A stretch of DNA of 64,000 nucleotides from Marivirga harenae (GCF_030534335.1 NZ_CP130565.1:255501-319500), one strand, 5' to 3'. Positions 34,672-44,491 are shown, counted from the stretch's first letter. The notes: generated from the sequence alone by a model not told the origin. A program made the numbers and translations.

Positions 34672-36009
34672 CTACAACACATCATTAGCCAAATTGGCCA
34701 ATTCTGAACGCTCCCCTTTTTCGAGTGTGACATGCGCATACAGTTCATGTCCTTTTACCCTATCTATCAAATAGCTAAGTCCATTGGATTGGGAATCTAA
34801 GTAAGGCGTATCAATTTGATTAACATCACCAGTAAATACGATTTTTGTATTCTCTCCTGCCCTTGTAATAATGGTTTTCACCTCATGAGGTGTTAAGTTC
34901 TGTGCTTCATCAACAATAAAATAAATATTAGATAAACTTCTTCCCCTGATATAAGCCAAGGGCTGAATAGTTAATTTCTCCTTATTGACCATGTCCGTAA
35001 TATTCAAAAACTCTCGTTCATGCTCCTGAAATTGATGTTGAATATATTTAAGGTTATCCCAAAGCGGTTCCATATAAGGGTTCAATTTGGATTTTATGTC
35101 TCCAGGAAGATAGCCAATATCTTTATTTGATAACGGCACAATAGGTCTTGCTAAAAATATCTGTTTAAAATCTTTGCGTTGTTCCAAAGCAGAAGCTAAT
35201 GCAATCAAGGTTTTACCAGTACCCGCCACTCCTTGCAAGGTCATTAATTTTATTTCCGGATTAAGCAAGGCATGAATAGCAAAGGCCTGTTCTGCATTTT
35301 TAGGCATAATGCCATAAGCCGACTTTTTATCAACCTTATCTATTTGATTAGTCAATGCATTGTAATAACCCAGGGCTGAATTCTTATTACTTTTCAAAAT
35401 ATAAAAAGTATTGTTCATGGGTTTCTTCTTGCCCATAATGTCTGATACCTCACAATGATAAGTATCATAAAGCTTATTGATAGTCTCGGTGGTAACAGTC
35501 TCCAACTGCAATTTCCCTGAATGTAAATCACTCACATTTTTCACCTTACCTGTCTGATAATCTTCTGAGCGTAATCCACAGCTTTTGGCCTTCAACCGCA
35601 GATTAATATCCTTCGTGACCAAAATAACCGTTTTATCTTTTAACTCCTTTTGCAGTTGTACGGCACTTCCTAAGATTTTGTGATCGGGTATATCTTCTAA
35701 AAATATTTGATCTGATTCCACAGCTTCTTTGCTTGGCATCAAGACTTTAAATACACCTTTCGTCTTCCCATTCAATGGAATCCATTCACTCAAAGATTGG
35801 CCATCAGCCAATTTATCTATCATTCTGATGAACTCACGGGCTTCAAAATTCTTCGTATCATTTCCTTTTTTGAACTGATCGAGTTCCTCTAAAACTGTAA
35901 TAGGTATAGCCACATCATGCTCTGCAAAGTTCATGATGGAGTCATGGGAATAAATAATAACTGAGGTATCGAGTACAAATACTTTTTCTTCTTTCTTCGC
36001 CTTCGCCAT
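34672..36009 (-). CDS. PhoH2: PIN domain fused to PhoH ATPase
   Basis: 445 residues. An N-terminal PIN nuclease domain (about 8-140) starts VFVLDTSVIIYSHDS and keeps acidic residues in VLEELDQFKKG. The C-terminal PhoH domain has Walker A GVAGTGKT and Walker B YFIVDEAQNLTPHE, followed by VFTGDVNQID. PhoH2 proteins are RNA helicase/ribonuclease fusions. The start follows a 234-base gap that contains a striking 35-bp palindrome at 36175. Likely single gene. Confidence 0.93.
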   Translation of the reverse strand: MAKAKKEEKVFVLDTSVIIYSHDSIMNFAEHDVAIPITVLEELDQFKKGNDTKNFEAREFIRMIDKLADGQSLSEWIPLNGKTKGVFKVLMPSKEAVESDQIFLEDIPDHKILGSAVQLQKELKDKTVILVTKDINLRLKAKSCGLRSEDYQTGKVKNVSDLHSGKLQLETVTTETINKLYDTYHCEVSDIMGKKKPMNNTFYILKSNKNSALGYYNALTNQIDKVDKKSAYGIMPKNAEQAFAIHALLNPEIKLMTLQGVAGTGKTLIALASALEQRKDFKQIFLARPIVPLSNKDIGYLPGDIKSKLNPYMEPLWDNLKYIQHQFQEHEREFLNITDMVNKEKLTIQPLAYIRGRSLSNIYFIVDEAQNLTPHEVKTIITRAGENTKIVFTGDVNQIDTPYLDSQSNGLSYLIDRVKGHELYAHVTLEKGERSELANLANDVL

Positions 36010-36174
36010 ATATAGTAAAGTTGATATGATTTTAGAATCAATTTAAAAAATTATTGGTATTGTCAACCAGAAAAACGGTTCTAATATTTAAAAAATATAT
36101 AAGTGACAGAGAATCAATTAGCTAAAAATGTAAAAAACTGATTTGATAATTCTAACTTGTTTAGTGTATTGATT

Positions 36175-36209
36175 TATTAAGTAAAGTACGTGACGTACTT
36201 TACTTAATA
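36175..36209. repeat. 35-bp near-perfect palindrome upstream of phoH2
   Basis: TATTAAGTAAAGTACG (36175-36190) pairs perfectly with CGTACTTTACTTAATA (36194-36209) around TGA. It sits between the stop of the surface-repeat gene and the phoH2 start. No T-run follows on the minus strand, so it does not look like an ordinary terminator. The rest of 36010-36243 is AT-rich. Confidence 0.75.
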
Positions 36210-36243
36210 TAAACAAATATATATTTATGACTTAAAATTTCAT

Positions 36244-37383
36244 CTAAAGCTTAAACCCAAAATCAAAGCCAATCCAGTGTGTGCGGTTTTCAGTTGCTTT
36301 CATTATTAAAGGCAAATCCAACTGTGCTTCTTCATTGGAGAAATAGCCAATATTGTAGGACACTCCTACTAATAAAGGAGGTGCGTATTTTTTAAATAGA
36401 TCATAACTGAAATTCAAAGAAATCCTGCTGCTGGGCAAACCTTGGGTCCATTTCTCCCCTCTTTGCATCAAATACAATAAGTCATGGGATAGAGAAACTG
36501 AATTGTAATTTTTATTTTTATAATACTTCAATTCCAAACCATAACCCGTTGTCCAATTAATGTTTTTATTCCAACTATAATTGTAACCTACTATCAATCG
36601 ATTGAGCAAATATTTACTGCCATTGGAAATGGTTAAATAAGTATTCATGATCTCATTGGCTGCCAAATTTCCTTCTCCATGACTAGTATTAGTATTAATC
36701 AACCCAACCGGAATACCTTTATTATCTTTACTTAAATTAATCAATCCGATTTGCCAGCCATGATTGTCATTAGTAATATTCATTAAGCCTAATTGGAAGT
36801 GGTCACGCATAAAAAAGAATCCTTTTTCATACATCAGACCAGCATCAAATGAATAATTAAACAAACCAATTTGAGCCATAGAATTCCTTTTAGGTGCATA
36901 ATTCAAAATCCCCCCGATTTGCAAACCTAATGCGCCACGTTGAATGGCATTAAACATCCCAAGCTGAACCCCTTCAAAAGTTTTACTCACTCTGTTGAAA
37001 GCACCCATTTGAATTCCCTTTCCGTCACCTTCCACTTTATTGATTAAAGTTCCTATTTGAGCACCTCGAAACTCAAAATCAACTTGCTTTTTGGATCTGA
37101 AAGCTAAATTTCCAGTAACATTTGAAAATGCGGAAAGTTGCATTCCGTTGGTGTATAAAAATGAACGATTACTAATCCCACTAATCTGAAATCCTTGAAT
37201 GGCTCCCGTATAACCAGAAAGCAGATGTAAAGAAAGATTAGATAAAATATAGTGGCTATGTTGGGAATTGTCCGCACCCGAACTAATACCGAGTTGTACT
37301 TTATGACGAACTAATTTATTGACTTGTGCATGCAAATTGAAAAGTGGTAATAGCAGAATACATAATAGTAAACGATAACCCAT
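36244..37383 (-). CDS. LA_2272-type surface repeat outer-membrane protein
   Basis: 379 residues. A signal peptide (LLLCILLLPLFNLHAQ) is followed by a long series of short repeats of the form GxQIG-xxN: GFQISGISN, GAQIGTLIN, GIQMGAFN, GVQLGMFN, GLQIGGILN, MAQIGLFN, FQLGLMN, GWQIGLIN and GIPVGLIN. This is the LA_2272 surface-repeat signature, which resembles a beta-solenoid or barrel. The C-terminal third has longer beta strands ending in WIGFDFGFKL, as in outer-membrane proteins. Function is unknown, and exposure at the surface is inferred. It ends 35 bases before the 35-bp palindrome. Confidence 0.82.
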   Translation of the reverse strand: MGYRLLLCILLLPLFNLHAQVNKLVRHKVQLGISSGADNSQHSHYILSNLSLHLLSGYTGAIQGFQISGISNRSFLYTNGMQLSAFSNVTGNLAFRSKKQVDFEFRGAQIGTLINKVEGDGKGIQMGAFNRVSKTFEGVQLGMFNAIQRGALGLQIGGILNYAPKRNSMAQIGLFNYSFDAGLMYEKGFFFMRDHFQLGLMNITNDNHGWQIGLINLSKDNKGIPVGLINTNTSHGEGNLAANEIMNTYLTISNGSKYLLNRLIVGYNYSWNKNINWTTGYGLELKYYKNKNYNSVSLSHDLLYLMQRGEKWTQGLPSSRISLNFSYDLFKKYAPPLLVGVSYNIGYFSNEEAQLDLPLIMKATENRTHWIGFDFGFKL

Positions 37384-37760
37384 AATTAGTTTGTTGATAG
37401 TGAAACATAATGCGTCTGTGCTACTACCAATTATGGTAAAGGCAAAGCAATTCCAGCTCGGTTCAAGCCCGAATTTTTAAAATGGAAAAGGTTCTATATA
37501 ATTTCAAGTAGAAAAGACCGATATCCATACACCCATAAAATGCATTCACTTTTTGAAATGCATACAAACACAAACACGAACTGAAAATAGATAGTCTAAA
37601 AGAAAAAACCAACAATTCAGTAGCTAAAATGGAAATAGCTTGGAAAAATAGTACCTAAAATCAAATGACAACCGTATATCAAAATAACTGCCTAACAATC
37701 GGTAGGAAAAACAAAGAATTCCGTATTTTTGACTTCAGGAAACGAAAATAGATTTAGAGT
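37384..37760. other. Intergenic region between divergent genes
   Basis: 377 bases between the surface-repeat gene (minus) and the E1 dehydrogenase gene (plus). ATGCATTCA and GAAATGCAT at about 37539-37563 form a weak imperfect dyad. Apart from the TATTTTTG box at 37724 no feature is recognised. Confidence 0.45.
37724..37731 (+). promoter_or_regulatory. Putative -7 promoter box of the fused E1 gene
   Basis: TATTTTTG matches TAnnTTTG and lies 29 bases before the start codon. No TTTG is visible at the -33 position. Confidence 0.4.
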
Positions 37761-39842
37761 ATGAGTGTTAAGACGGCTAAGAAAACCAATATATCAAACG
37801 AAATTTTAGAAAAGGCATATCGCTTAATGCATACTGCCAAAAGAATGGCTGAAATTTACGATGAAAATAAAGCCATTGCCTCAAAATATGTGCATAGTAC
37901 TTCTCGCGGGCATGAAGCTATACAATTGGCCGCTTCTATGCAATTAAAGCCTATCGATTATTTAGCGCCTTATTATCGAGATGAAAGTATATTATTAGGA
38001 ATTGGTATGGAGCCTTACGAACTAATGCTCCAATTGATGGCTAAGAAAGATGACCCTTTTTCAGGAGGAAGATCATACTATAATCACCCTTCTTTAAAAA
38101 GAGAAGGAATGCCGACCATTCCGCACCAAAGTTCAGCCACGGGGATGCAGGTGATTCCTGCAACAGGAATGGCTCATGGATTAAAATTTAAAGAAGAGCA
38201 CGGATTAGGAAGTGAAGGAGAAAAACCTGTCGTAGTATGTTCACTTGGTGACGGGTCTGTTACTGAAGGAGAAGTGGCAGAAGCATTCCAAATGGCTGTA
38301 TTGAAAAATCTACCGATCATTTACTTGATACAAGATAATGACTGGGGAATTTCTGCTACAGGAAAGGAAATGCGTGCAATGGATGCTTATGAATACGCAG
38401 CAGGATTTAAAGGTTTGAAAAGAATGCAAGCCAATGGAACTGATTTTGAAGATTCTTATAATAAAATGGGAGATGCTATAAAGCATGTTAGAAATCGTAA
38501 GGGTCCTGTTTTGCTACATGCTAATTGTCCACTTTTAGGTCATCATACCTCAGGGGTAAGAAAAGAATGGTACAGAAGTGAAGACGATCTAGAGCTTCAC
38601 TCAATGGGAGACCCGATCCCAAAGTTTCATCAATTCCTGTTAAAACATGATTTCTCAGAAGAGGAGTTAAAGAAACTAGAAAAGGAAGCCATAAAGACTG
38701 CCAATGAAGCATACCAAAAAGCTTTGGATGCTGAAGATGTTGATGCCAGTGAAGTAGAATTACATGAATTTGCAGAAACCCCTATAACGGAAGAAAAAGG
38801 ACAAAGAAAGCCAAAAGGCGCTGAGAAATCCGTAATGGTAGATGCCGCATTGCATGCTGTTGACGATATTTTACAAAATAATCCGGAAGCACTTTTCTAT
38901 GGACAAGATGTTGGAGGTACGCTAGGAGGTGTTTTCAGAGAGGCCGCTAACTTAGCTAAGAAATATGGCGATGGGCGTGTTTTCAATACGCCTATTCAAG
39001 AAGCTTATATTATTGGGAGCACTGCTGGTATGTCAACGGTCGGAGCAAAACCAATTGTTGAAATTCAATTTGCCGATTACATCTGGCCAGGTATGAATCA
39101 ACTGGTTGAAGAACTTTCTAAGTCCTGCTATTTGTCAAACGGTAAATTTCCAATTCAATCTTTAATTAGGGTACCTATAGGAGCATACGGAGGTGGTGGT
39201 CCTTATCACTCTGGTTCAATTGAGTCAACTTTGTTGACTATCCGAGGAATAAAAGTAGTTTATCCCTCCAATGCAGCAGATATGAAAGGACTAATGAAGG
39301 CTGCTTTCTATGATCCAAATCCAGTAATAATGTTGGAGCATAAAGGCTTGTATTGGTCTAAAGTACCAGGAACAGATGGTGCTAAAAATCATGAGCCGGA
39401 TGAAGATTATATTATTCCATTAGGGAAAGCAAGAATTGAGCAAGAGGCAGACCAAGAGAAAATTGATAATGGAGAAAGCATGACCATTATTACTTACGGA
39501 ATGGGGATTTATTGGGCAAAAGCAGCTTCTAAAAAATTTAAAGGCCAAGTTGAGATCATCGATTTGAGAACATTAAATCCTTTGGATTGGGGATTAGTAA
39601 AAGAAAGAACAGAGAAACATGGCAGAGCATTGGTGCTGACGGAAGAGCCTCTGATGAATTCATTTGCGGAATCATTATCCGGTAGACTTAACCAAGAATG
39701 TTTCGAGTATTTAGATGCACCAGTTCGCTCCTATGGAGCTTTAAATCTACCTGCCATAGGACTTAATGTTGAATGGGAGAAAGCGATGTTGCCAAATGCT
39801 GAGAAAGTTGAGAAGCAGATCGAGGATCTTTTAGGCTATTGA
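37761..39842 (+). CDS. Fused E1 alpha-beta 2-oxoacid dehydrogenase
   Basis: 693 residues. The alpha domain (about 15-330) has the thiamine diphosphate motif GDGSVTEGEVAEAFQM...IQDNDWGIS and the SRGHEAIQLAAS opening. The beta domain (about 355-693) has FYGQDVGGTLGGVFREA, FNTPIQEAYIIGSTAGMS, AYGGGGPYHSGSIES and IIDLRTLNPLDW. It is the decarboxylating component of a branched-chain or similar 2-oxoacid dehydrogenase complex. The alpha-beta fusion is common in Bacteroidota. E2 and E3 are not adjacent. A strong bidirectional terminator follows. Confidence 0.92.
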   Translation: MSVKTAKKTNISNEILEKAYRLMHTAKRMAEIYDENKAIASKYVHSTSRGHEAIQLAASMQLKPIDYLAPYYRDESILLGIGMEPYELMLQLMAKKDDPFSGGRSYYNHPSLKREGMPTIPHQSSATGMQVIPATGMAHGLKFKEEHGLGSEGEKPVVVCSLGDGSVTEGEVAEAFQMAVLKNLPIIYLIQDNDWGISATGKEMRAMDAYEYAAGFKGLKRMQANGTDFEDSYNKMGDAIKHVRNRKGPVLLHANCPLLGHHTSGVRKEWYRSEDDLELHSMGDPIPKFHQFLLKHDFSEEELKKLEKEAIKTANEAYQKALDAEDVDASEVELHEFAETPITEEKGQRKPKGAEKSVMVDAALHAVDDILQNNPEALFYGQDVGGTLGGVFREAANLAKKYGDGRVFNTPIQEAYIIGSTAGMSTVGAKPIVEIQFADYIWPGMNQLVEELSKSCYLSNGKFPIQSLIRVPIGAYGGGGPYHSGSIESTLLTIRGIKVVYPSNAADMKGLMKAAFYDPNPVIMLEHKGLYWSKVPGTDGAKNHEPDEDYIIPLGKARIEQEADQEKIDNGESMTIITYGMGIYWAKAASKKFKGQVEIIDLRTLNPLDWGLVKERTEKHGRALVLTEEPLMNSFAESLSGRLNQECFEYLDAPVRSYGALNLPAIGLNVEWEKAMLPNAEKVEKQIEDLLGY

Positions 39843-39898
39843 TAGACTAGGAAGCACAAAAATGAAAGTGTTTAGAATCGCTTAACTTACTGGAACAA

Positions 39899-39932
39899 AA
39901 AAGAGCACTCGCAATAATGAGAGTGCTCTTTT
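39899..39932. terminator. Bidirectional terminator between the E1 gene and ferredoxin
   Basis: AAAAGAGCACTC (39899-39910) and GAGTGCTCTTTT (39921-39932) form a perfect 12-bp stem with a ten-base loop, between convergent genes. Both strands have the A/T-rich flank expected. Confidence 0.85.
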
Positions 39933-39956
39933 ACTTTCTAAGAAATTTTAACTTTT

Positions 39957-40283
39957 TTATTCTTCATCAGCAGCAAGGCGAACCATCATCCCATCCATAT
40001 CAGGATGCAATCTCATCTGGCAAGCTAATCGACTATTGTGCTCTGCATTAGGTAATATATCCAGCTGATCCATTTCCTGATCCCCCGGTTCATTTAAACT
40101 GTCAAAACCTTCTTCCACTTTCACATGACAAGTAGCACATAGTGCCATTCCCCCACAAGTAGCCAAAACTGGATACTCATTTGCTTTTAAGAATTCCATA
40201 AGGCTCAAGCCCATATCGGTTGGAGCCTCCAATTCTTGGACATCACCTGAATAATCTTGTACTTTTATTTTTATATCATTCAT
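39957..40283 (-). CDS. 2Fe-2S ferredoxin (adrenodoxin type)
   Basis: 108 residues. The cluster ligands are Cys43, Cys49, Cys52 and Cys88 (CGGMALCATC and LACQM), a C-x5-C-x2-C-xn-C spacing as in adrenodoxin-like ferredoxins. GDQEMDQLDIL and SRLACQMRL are family blocks. A small soluble electron carrier. A thioredoxin-reductase-like ferredoxin reductase gene lies upstream on the same strand, 48 bases away. The ferredoxin has its own TATATTTG box in that gap. Confidence 0.92.
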   Translation of the reverse strand: MNDIKIKVQDYSGDVQELEAPTDMGLSLMEFLKANEYPVLATCGGMALCATCHVKVEEGFDSLNEPGDQEMDQLDILPNAEHNSRLACQMRLHPDMDGMMVRLAADEE

Positions 40284-40317
40284 AACTTATTGCTTGCAGA
40301 TTTCACTTTTCAAATCG

Positions 40318-40325
40318 CAAATATA
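40318..40325 (-). promoter_or_regulatory. Putative -7 promoter box of the ferredoxin gene
   Basis: The minus strand reads TATATTTG (TAnnTTTG), 35 bases before the ferredoxin ATG, in the short gap after the reductase gene. Confidence 0.42.
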
Positions 40326-40331
40326 AAGTAA

Positions 40332-41333
40332 TTAGAAAGATTCGATACCGTTTACAGTAGTATATTTAAAACTAAGATGCTTTTCAGGATAAATGTGTTT
40401 AAAAGCTGATTGTGCCATCAATGCTGCTTCATGAAAACCACATAAAATCAATTTCAGTTTACCTGGATATGTATTGATATCACCTATCGCATAAATCCCA
40501 GGCACATTAGTTGAATAATCAGTAGTATTTACCTCTATTTGATTTTTGTGAATACTTAATCCCCAATCGGCAATTGGTCCCAATTTAGGACTCAAGCCAA
40601 ACAAAGGAATTAAATAATCAGCGTCCAACTCTATTTCAGATTTATCAGCTCCTGTAACTTTTACTGAATTTAATTTACCATTTCCTGACAGAGAAGCTAA
40701 ATTACTTTTCAACAATAAGTTGATTTTTCCTTCTTTGGCTAATTCAAATACTTTATCAGCTGAATCTGGTGCTCCACGGAAAGTCTCATTTCTATGTACC
40801 AAGGTAATTTTCTTAGCGATTTTAGAAAGTTCAATCGTCCAATCCAAAGCAGAGTCTCCTCCACCAGCTAATATGACATTTTTATCTCTGAATTGCTCAG
40901 GATCTTTCACCATATAAGAAACTCCTTTACCCTCAAAGTCAGCAATTTCTTTCATAGGTGGCTTACGAGGTTCGAAACAGCCTAATCCACCTGCAATAAC
41001 AACCACTTTACAGTCAATTTCAGTCCCATCCGAAGTTCTTAAATTAAAACCAGTAGCAGTTTTTTCCACTTTATCTAATCTTTCGCCCAAAGTATAGGTC
41101 GGATTGAAAGGTTTTATTTGTTCAGTCAAATTATCCACCAATTCTTGTGCTTTGATAGTCGGATATCCCGGAATATCATAAATTGGTTTTTGCGGATAAA
41201 TTTCAGAAAGTTGTCCTCCCACTTGTGGAAGCGCATCCACTAAATGGCATCGCAACTTCAATAATCCTGCTTCAAATACTGCAAATTGACCTACTGGTCC
41301 AGCTCCGATAATGCAAATGTCAGTTTGTATCAT
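40332..41333 (-). CDS. Thioredoxin-reductase-like ferredoxin--NADP(+) reductase
   Basis: 333 residues. The FAD-binding motif is CIIGAGPVGQFAVFEAG and the NADP-binding motif is VILAGGGDSALDW. The C-terminal FAD loop is GIYAIGDINTYPGKLKLI. There is no CxxC between the nucleotide sites, which separates it from true thioredoxin reductase. It matches the YumC/FNR2 group that passes electrons between NADPH and ferredoxin. Adjacent ferredoxin is the obvious partner, and the pair could feed the desaturases or other oxygenases in the cell. Confidence 0.9.
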   Translation of the reverse strand: MIQTDICIIGAGPVGQFAVFEAGLLKLRCHLVDALPQVGGQLSEIYPQKPIYDIPGYPTIKAQELVDNLTEQIKPFNPTYTLGERLDKVEKTATGFNLRTSDGTEIDCKVVVIAGGLGCFEPRKPPMKEIADFEGKGVSYMVKDPEQFRDKNVILAGGGDSALDWTIELSKIAKKITLVHRNETFRGAPDSADKVFELAKEGKINLLLKSNLASLSGNGKLNSVKVTGADKSEIELDADYLIPLFGLSPKLGPIADWGLSIHKNQIEVNTTDYSTNVPGIYAIGDINTYPGKLKLILCGFHEAALMAQSAFKHIYPEKHLSFKYTTVNGIESF

Positions 41334-41472
41334 TGTTTTAATAAGTTATTATAAGTATAACTTCAATTCGCTGACAAAGTTCGTATAAAAATAGTTGTTT
41401 TACTAACTATATTGGAAAATATCTAAAAATGGGGATTACTTGATACTTAAAAAAAAAGATTAAAGTCGGTAG

Positions 41473-42396
41473 TCAGTCTTTTACGGAATAATCAGTTCTA
41501 TCTACTATCAACCCACTATCTAACCAATGAAGCGTATTTAAAACAAATTGAACATTTTGAGGGGCTGTAGGAGAATTGAAACCTACTTTAATCTCGTCCT
41601 GAACTATTTGAGCGGTAAACATAGCCGCTTCGGTAAAAAAGGCCACTTTCCCCTTTCCGTATTTCATTATTGCTCCCATTACTACTTTTTCCGTGGGCTT
41701 TACAACTGTACTTTCATCAAATTGCCAGGCCACATCCGGAATTAAAAGGCGGTGGGTTGTCGGAAACTTAGCAATAACTATTGCGTCTGAAGGTGCCATT
41801 AAGGCTGAACCCGTAAATGCTGCTATGGAATCAATACCTTTAGTAATAGGTGTTTCAAATAGATTAGCTGCTTTCTTAGAATACGTTTCAGGAGGCCAAC
41901 TGCTTCTTCCCGATTTCATAACGAAGCCGTCTTCATATGAAAATCCGAACTTTTTAGCCAGTTCATTTGCCGCTCCAGCAAACGGCATATGGTCTGCGAT
42001 CACAAGCAAACTACCGCCATTTTCCACCCAAGATTCCAGCATATCTATTTCATTTTCAGAAAACGCATTAGCAATGGGACGGCTCCAATTACCGACATTA
42101 GTACTGTGCAAGGCATTGGAGATCACAAAGATATTCAAAGGATCAAGTGACTGTTTAGTGATTTCCTCTATGGAAATGGGATTATAACCGTCTGCGCACA
42201 TCAATTTAGCAAAAGGGGCGAAATTGGTTTTAAGCTGGTGCAGATTATGATGTGAGGCATCAATTCCGATCAAAGCAGTCTTATCTACACCATATTTAGG
42301 GTTTTCAATAGAAATGGGGAAATCCATGTCTGGCTGCTGCTGAGCGTAGAGCTTAAAATTGAGAGCGAGAAAAATTAATAATAGATATTTCATCAA
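41473..42396 (-). CDS. Exported DUF4350/GATase-like protein
   Basis: 307 residues with a signal peptide (MMKYLLLIFLALNFKLYAQ). The domain is Rossmann-like: TALIGIDASHHNLHQLK, then LNIFVISNAL, then MLESWVENGGSLLVIADHMPFAGA. It continues through MAPSDAIVIAKFP to VMGAIMKYGKGKVAFFTEAAMF. These are DUF4350 features. The glutamine amidotransferase fold without an obvious nucleophile suggests a binding rather than catalytic role. It is exported to the periplasm or surface. It lies 58 bases downstream of the three-part protein on the same strand. Confidence 0.7.
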   Translation of the reverse strand: MMKYLLLIFLALNFKLYAQQQPDMDFPISIENPKYGVDKTALIGIDASHHNLHQLKTNFAPFAKLMCADGYNPISIEEITKQSLDPLNIFVISNALHSTNVGNWSRPIANAFSENEIDMLESWVENGGSLLVIADHMPFAGAANELAKKFGFSYEDGFVMKSGRSSWPPETYSKKAANLFETPITKGIDSIAAFTGSALMAPSDAIVIAKFPTTHRLLIPDVAWQFDESTVVKPTEKVVMGAIMKYGKGKVAFFTEAAMFTAQIVQDEIKVGFNSPTAPQNVQFVLNTLHWLDSGLIVDRTDYSVKD

Positions 42397-42454
42397 TTTC
42401 TATTTACAATGGATCAAGAACAAAATATAAATCTACTCCGATCTTCCCTGAAAA

Positions 42455-44491
42455 CTAATTAATATTTTTAACATATTTGCCCCAAAAAGCCTCACTCCAG
42501 CTTTTTCCTTGGTCCGTAGAGATTTCCCAAATTTGGAAAACGCTTCCGTCTTTTTGCGGGACCCACTTTATTTGATCAATTTTCCCATTTAGCTCTTCAG
42601 ATTGCATAATCATTTGTCCATCTTCAACATTACCATTAAGCAACAAAGCGTTTCCAGAATTGGAGATCCAACTTTGATGCCACATTCCGGTCTTGTTATT
42701 ATAAAAATTATAGCTTGTTCCTGCTCCTCCCCTCTTGGAATTCCAGTTTTCTTGAATTCCGCAAGCATTTTGGATAATATGAATGATATTTGTCCCGATG
42801 TGATCGCCATTTTTATTATATACTTCCCAATTGCCTAACCAAAAATCGAAAGCCCGATGGTTTTCAGATTCACAATCTTGATTTTGAAATTCTTCCGAAG
42901 CTAAATTTGTATAGTTCTCGACTGTTTCATTTTTCACATTCTCTCGAAATTCATTAGGTTTTAAGTCATTCAAAAAATCACCATCAGGATTTTCACCGAG
43001 CCAATCATTAAAATGTTTTTCAATTTCATCTAACTGGCTTTTATTTGCATATCGAGTTTCTAATATAATGTCATATTCTTGACTTTTAGACTTCATCATT
43101 CTAAAACCCGAGATAACCCCTTTACCCAAAGCATATCTACGAAATTCAGCCCAGTTATTCTCGTAAAAATGAAAGGCTTCTTTTTCCTTTCCATTCAAAA
43201 TCTTGACATAATCTAATACCGATAGGGCATTTGAATTCTCAATAGGTAATGGTAATTTCAGAATTACCGGAAGATTGCCATCCTCATTTTTAATAACTCC
43301 ATTCTCATTTAAACCCCAAAAACTTGTAGCTACATATATCAAATGATTCTTTTGCACAAAGCCTAAAGTGGGCTCTCCCATTGCAGGATGATTCTTTTCT
43401 AAATAATCAAAACCCTCTATTTCAACTCTGTCTGTACTCAGTTGCAATAAAATGACTCGATGTGGTGTCACGCCATTTTGAATCGCTAGGAGGTTTCCTT
43501 GGTGAGCATAAAGACCATCAATTCCTTTCAAAGACAAATCAGGTAGGGATTTCATTTTCTGAATTCTTTTAGTAGCTGAATCGAAAACGAATAGTCCTTG
43601 ACTATAGTCAGCTAAAAACACTTTACTACCAATCTGCACTACCCCTTGAAGCGACAAGATATATTCTGAACTAATCCAGCTTTCCAGTTTATCATCTTTA
43701 AGTCTGTAAACTGTATTGGTTTTGCTGTCGGAAACCAATAATTGGTCATTTTCGGTTAAAATCACGTCTCCAAAAATATGATTTTTATCATCTTCAACTG
43801 AAATACTATCCAACAACTTTCCACTTCTCAAATCAGCTTTATACAGCTTAGATTGCTCAAAATGAGCTGAGCTTTCGCTTAAGCCAGCTTGTGTAAATCC
43901 TGCTCCTGTAAACCAAAGTAAACTGTCCTGAACCACCATTCCTGTGATGGCATAGGAGAAATTATTTTTAAAAAATGTTACTAAATCCCCATCTTTATAG
44001 GAGTAAATATTGCGCTTATTGATACTACTTAGAAGATAACTATTTTGGTATGGATTGTAGGCAACGTCTTCAATGTGGAGATTTGAGATAGGGATCACGA
44101 AGGCAGAATCAGAGGAAATAATAGGTTCCATCATTTCTTTTTGATAGGCTAAAAGCTCTCCATATGCTTGTGTGCTTTCTAATTTCTTGAAATCCACTCT
44201 TTGAGGATCATAATTTTCAGCATCTGTATTGATTACATATCTTAACCAATAATTAGCATTATCGATTGAATCATTAAGTGCATACGCCATCGCCAAATAA
44301 TAATTGATGGTTTGATGTTCTGGCCGCAGATCATGAGCTTTTTTGATCTGGGAGAGCATTTCTGGATAATTCCCTTCCCTGTAAGTTCGTGAAGCATCCT
44401 GAAAGTACGATTGATAAGTTTGTGCCTGAAGTGAAAAGCAGATGAAGCTGAAACATATAAATAAAGAAGAGCAAGTTCGCATAAATTTCAT
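42455..44491 (-). CDS. Exported multi-domain protein: TPR, beta-propeller, DUF1579-like tail
   Basis: 678 residues. The signal peptide (about 1-23) leads into a pair of TPR-like helices (SYFQDASRTYREGNYPEMLSQ). Then a propeller of six-bladed type covers about 110-460, with repeats such as IEDVAYNPYQNSYLLSSI, VILTENDQLLVSDSKTN, VFLADYSQGLFVFD and IDGLYAHQGNLLAIQNG. A short linker follows, then a C-terminal domain starting FDFWLGNWEVYNKNGDHIG. It has YNFYNNKTGMWHQSWISNSG, as in DUF1579 lipocalin-like proteins. The combination of a propeller with a lipid- or sugar-binding domain is unusual. Function is unknown. Confidence 0.72.
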   Translation of the reverse strand: MKFMRTCSSLFICFSFICFSLQAQTYQSYFQDASRTYREGNYPEMLSQIKKAHDLRPEHQTINYYLAMAYALNDSIDNANYWLRYVINTDAENYDPQRVDFKKLESTQAYGELLAYQKEMMEPIISSDSAFVIPISNLHIEDVAYNPYQNSYLLSSINKRNIYSYKDGDLVTFFKNNFSYAITGMVVQDSLLWFTGAGFTQAGLSESSAHFEQSKLYKADLRSGKLLDSISVEDDKNHIFGDVILTENDQLLVSDSKTNTVYRLKDDKLESWISSEYILSLQGVVQIGSKVFLADYSQGLFVFDSATKRIQKMKSLPDLSLKGIDGLYAHQGNLLAIQNGVTPHRVILLQLSTDRVEIEGFDYLEKNHPAMGEPTLGFVQKNHLIYVATSFWGLNENGVIKNEDGNLPVILKLPLPIENSNALSVLDYVKILNGKEKEAFHFYENNWAEFRRYALGKGVISGFRMMKSKSQEYDIILETRYANKSQLDEIEKHFNDWLGENPDGDFLNDLKPNEFRENVKNETVENYTNLASEEFQNQDCESENHRAFDFWLGNWEVYNKNGDHIGTNIIHIIQNACGIQENWNSKRGGAGTSYNFYNNKTGMWHQSWISNSGNALLLNGNVEDGQMIMQSEELNGKIDQIKWVPQKDGSVFQIWEISTDQGKSWSEAFWGKYVKNIN

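Noticed and set aside
41693-42187. 164-codon plus-strand frame
   Set aside because: Antisense to the DUF4350 gene, with no signal, motif or ribosome site; treated as a shadow.
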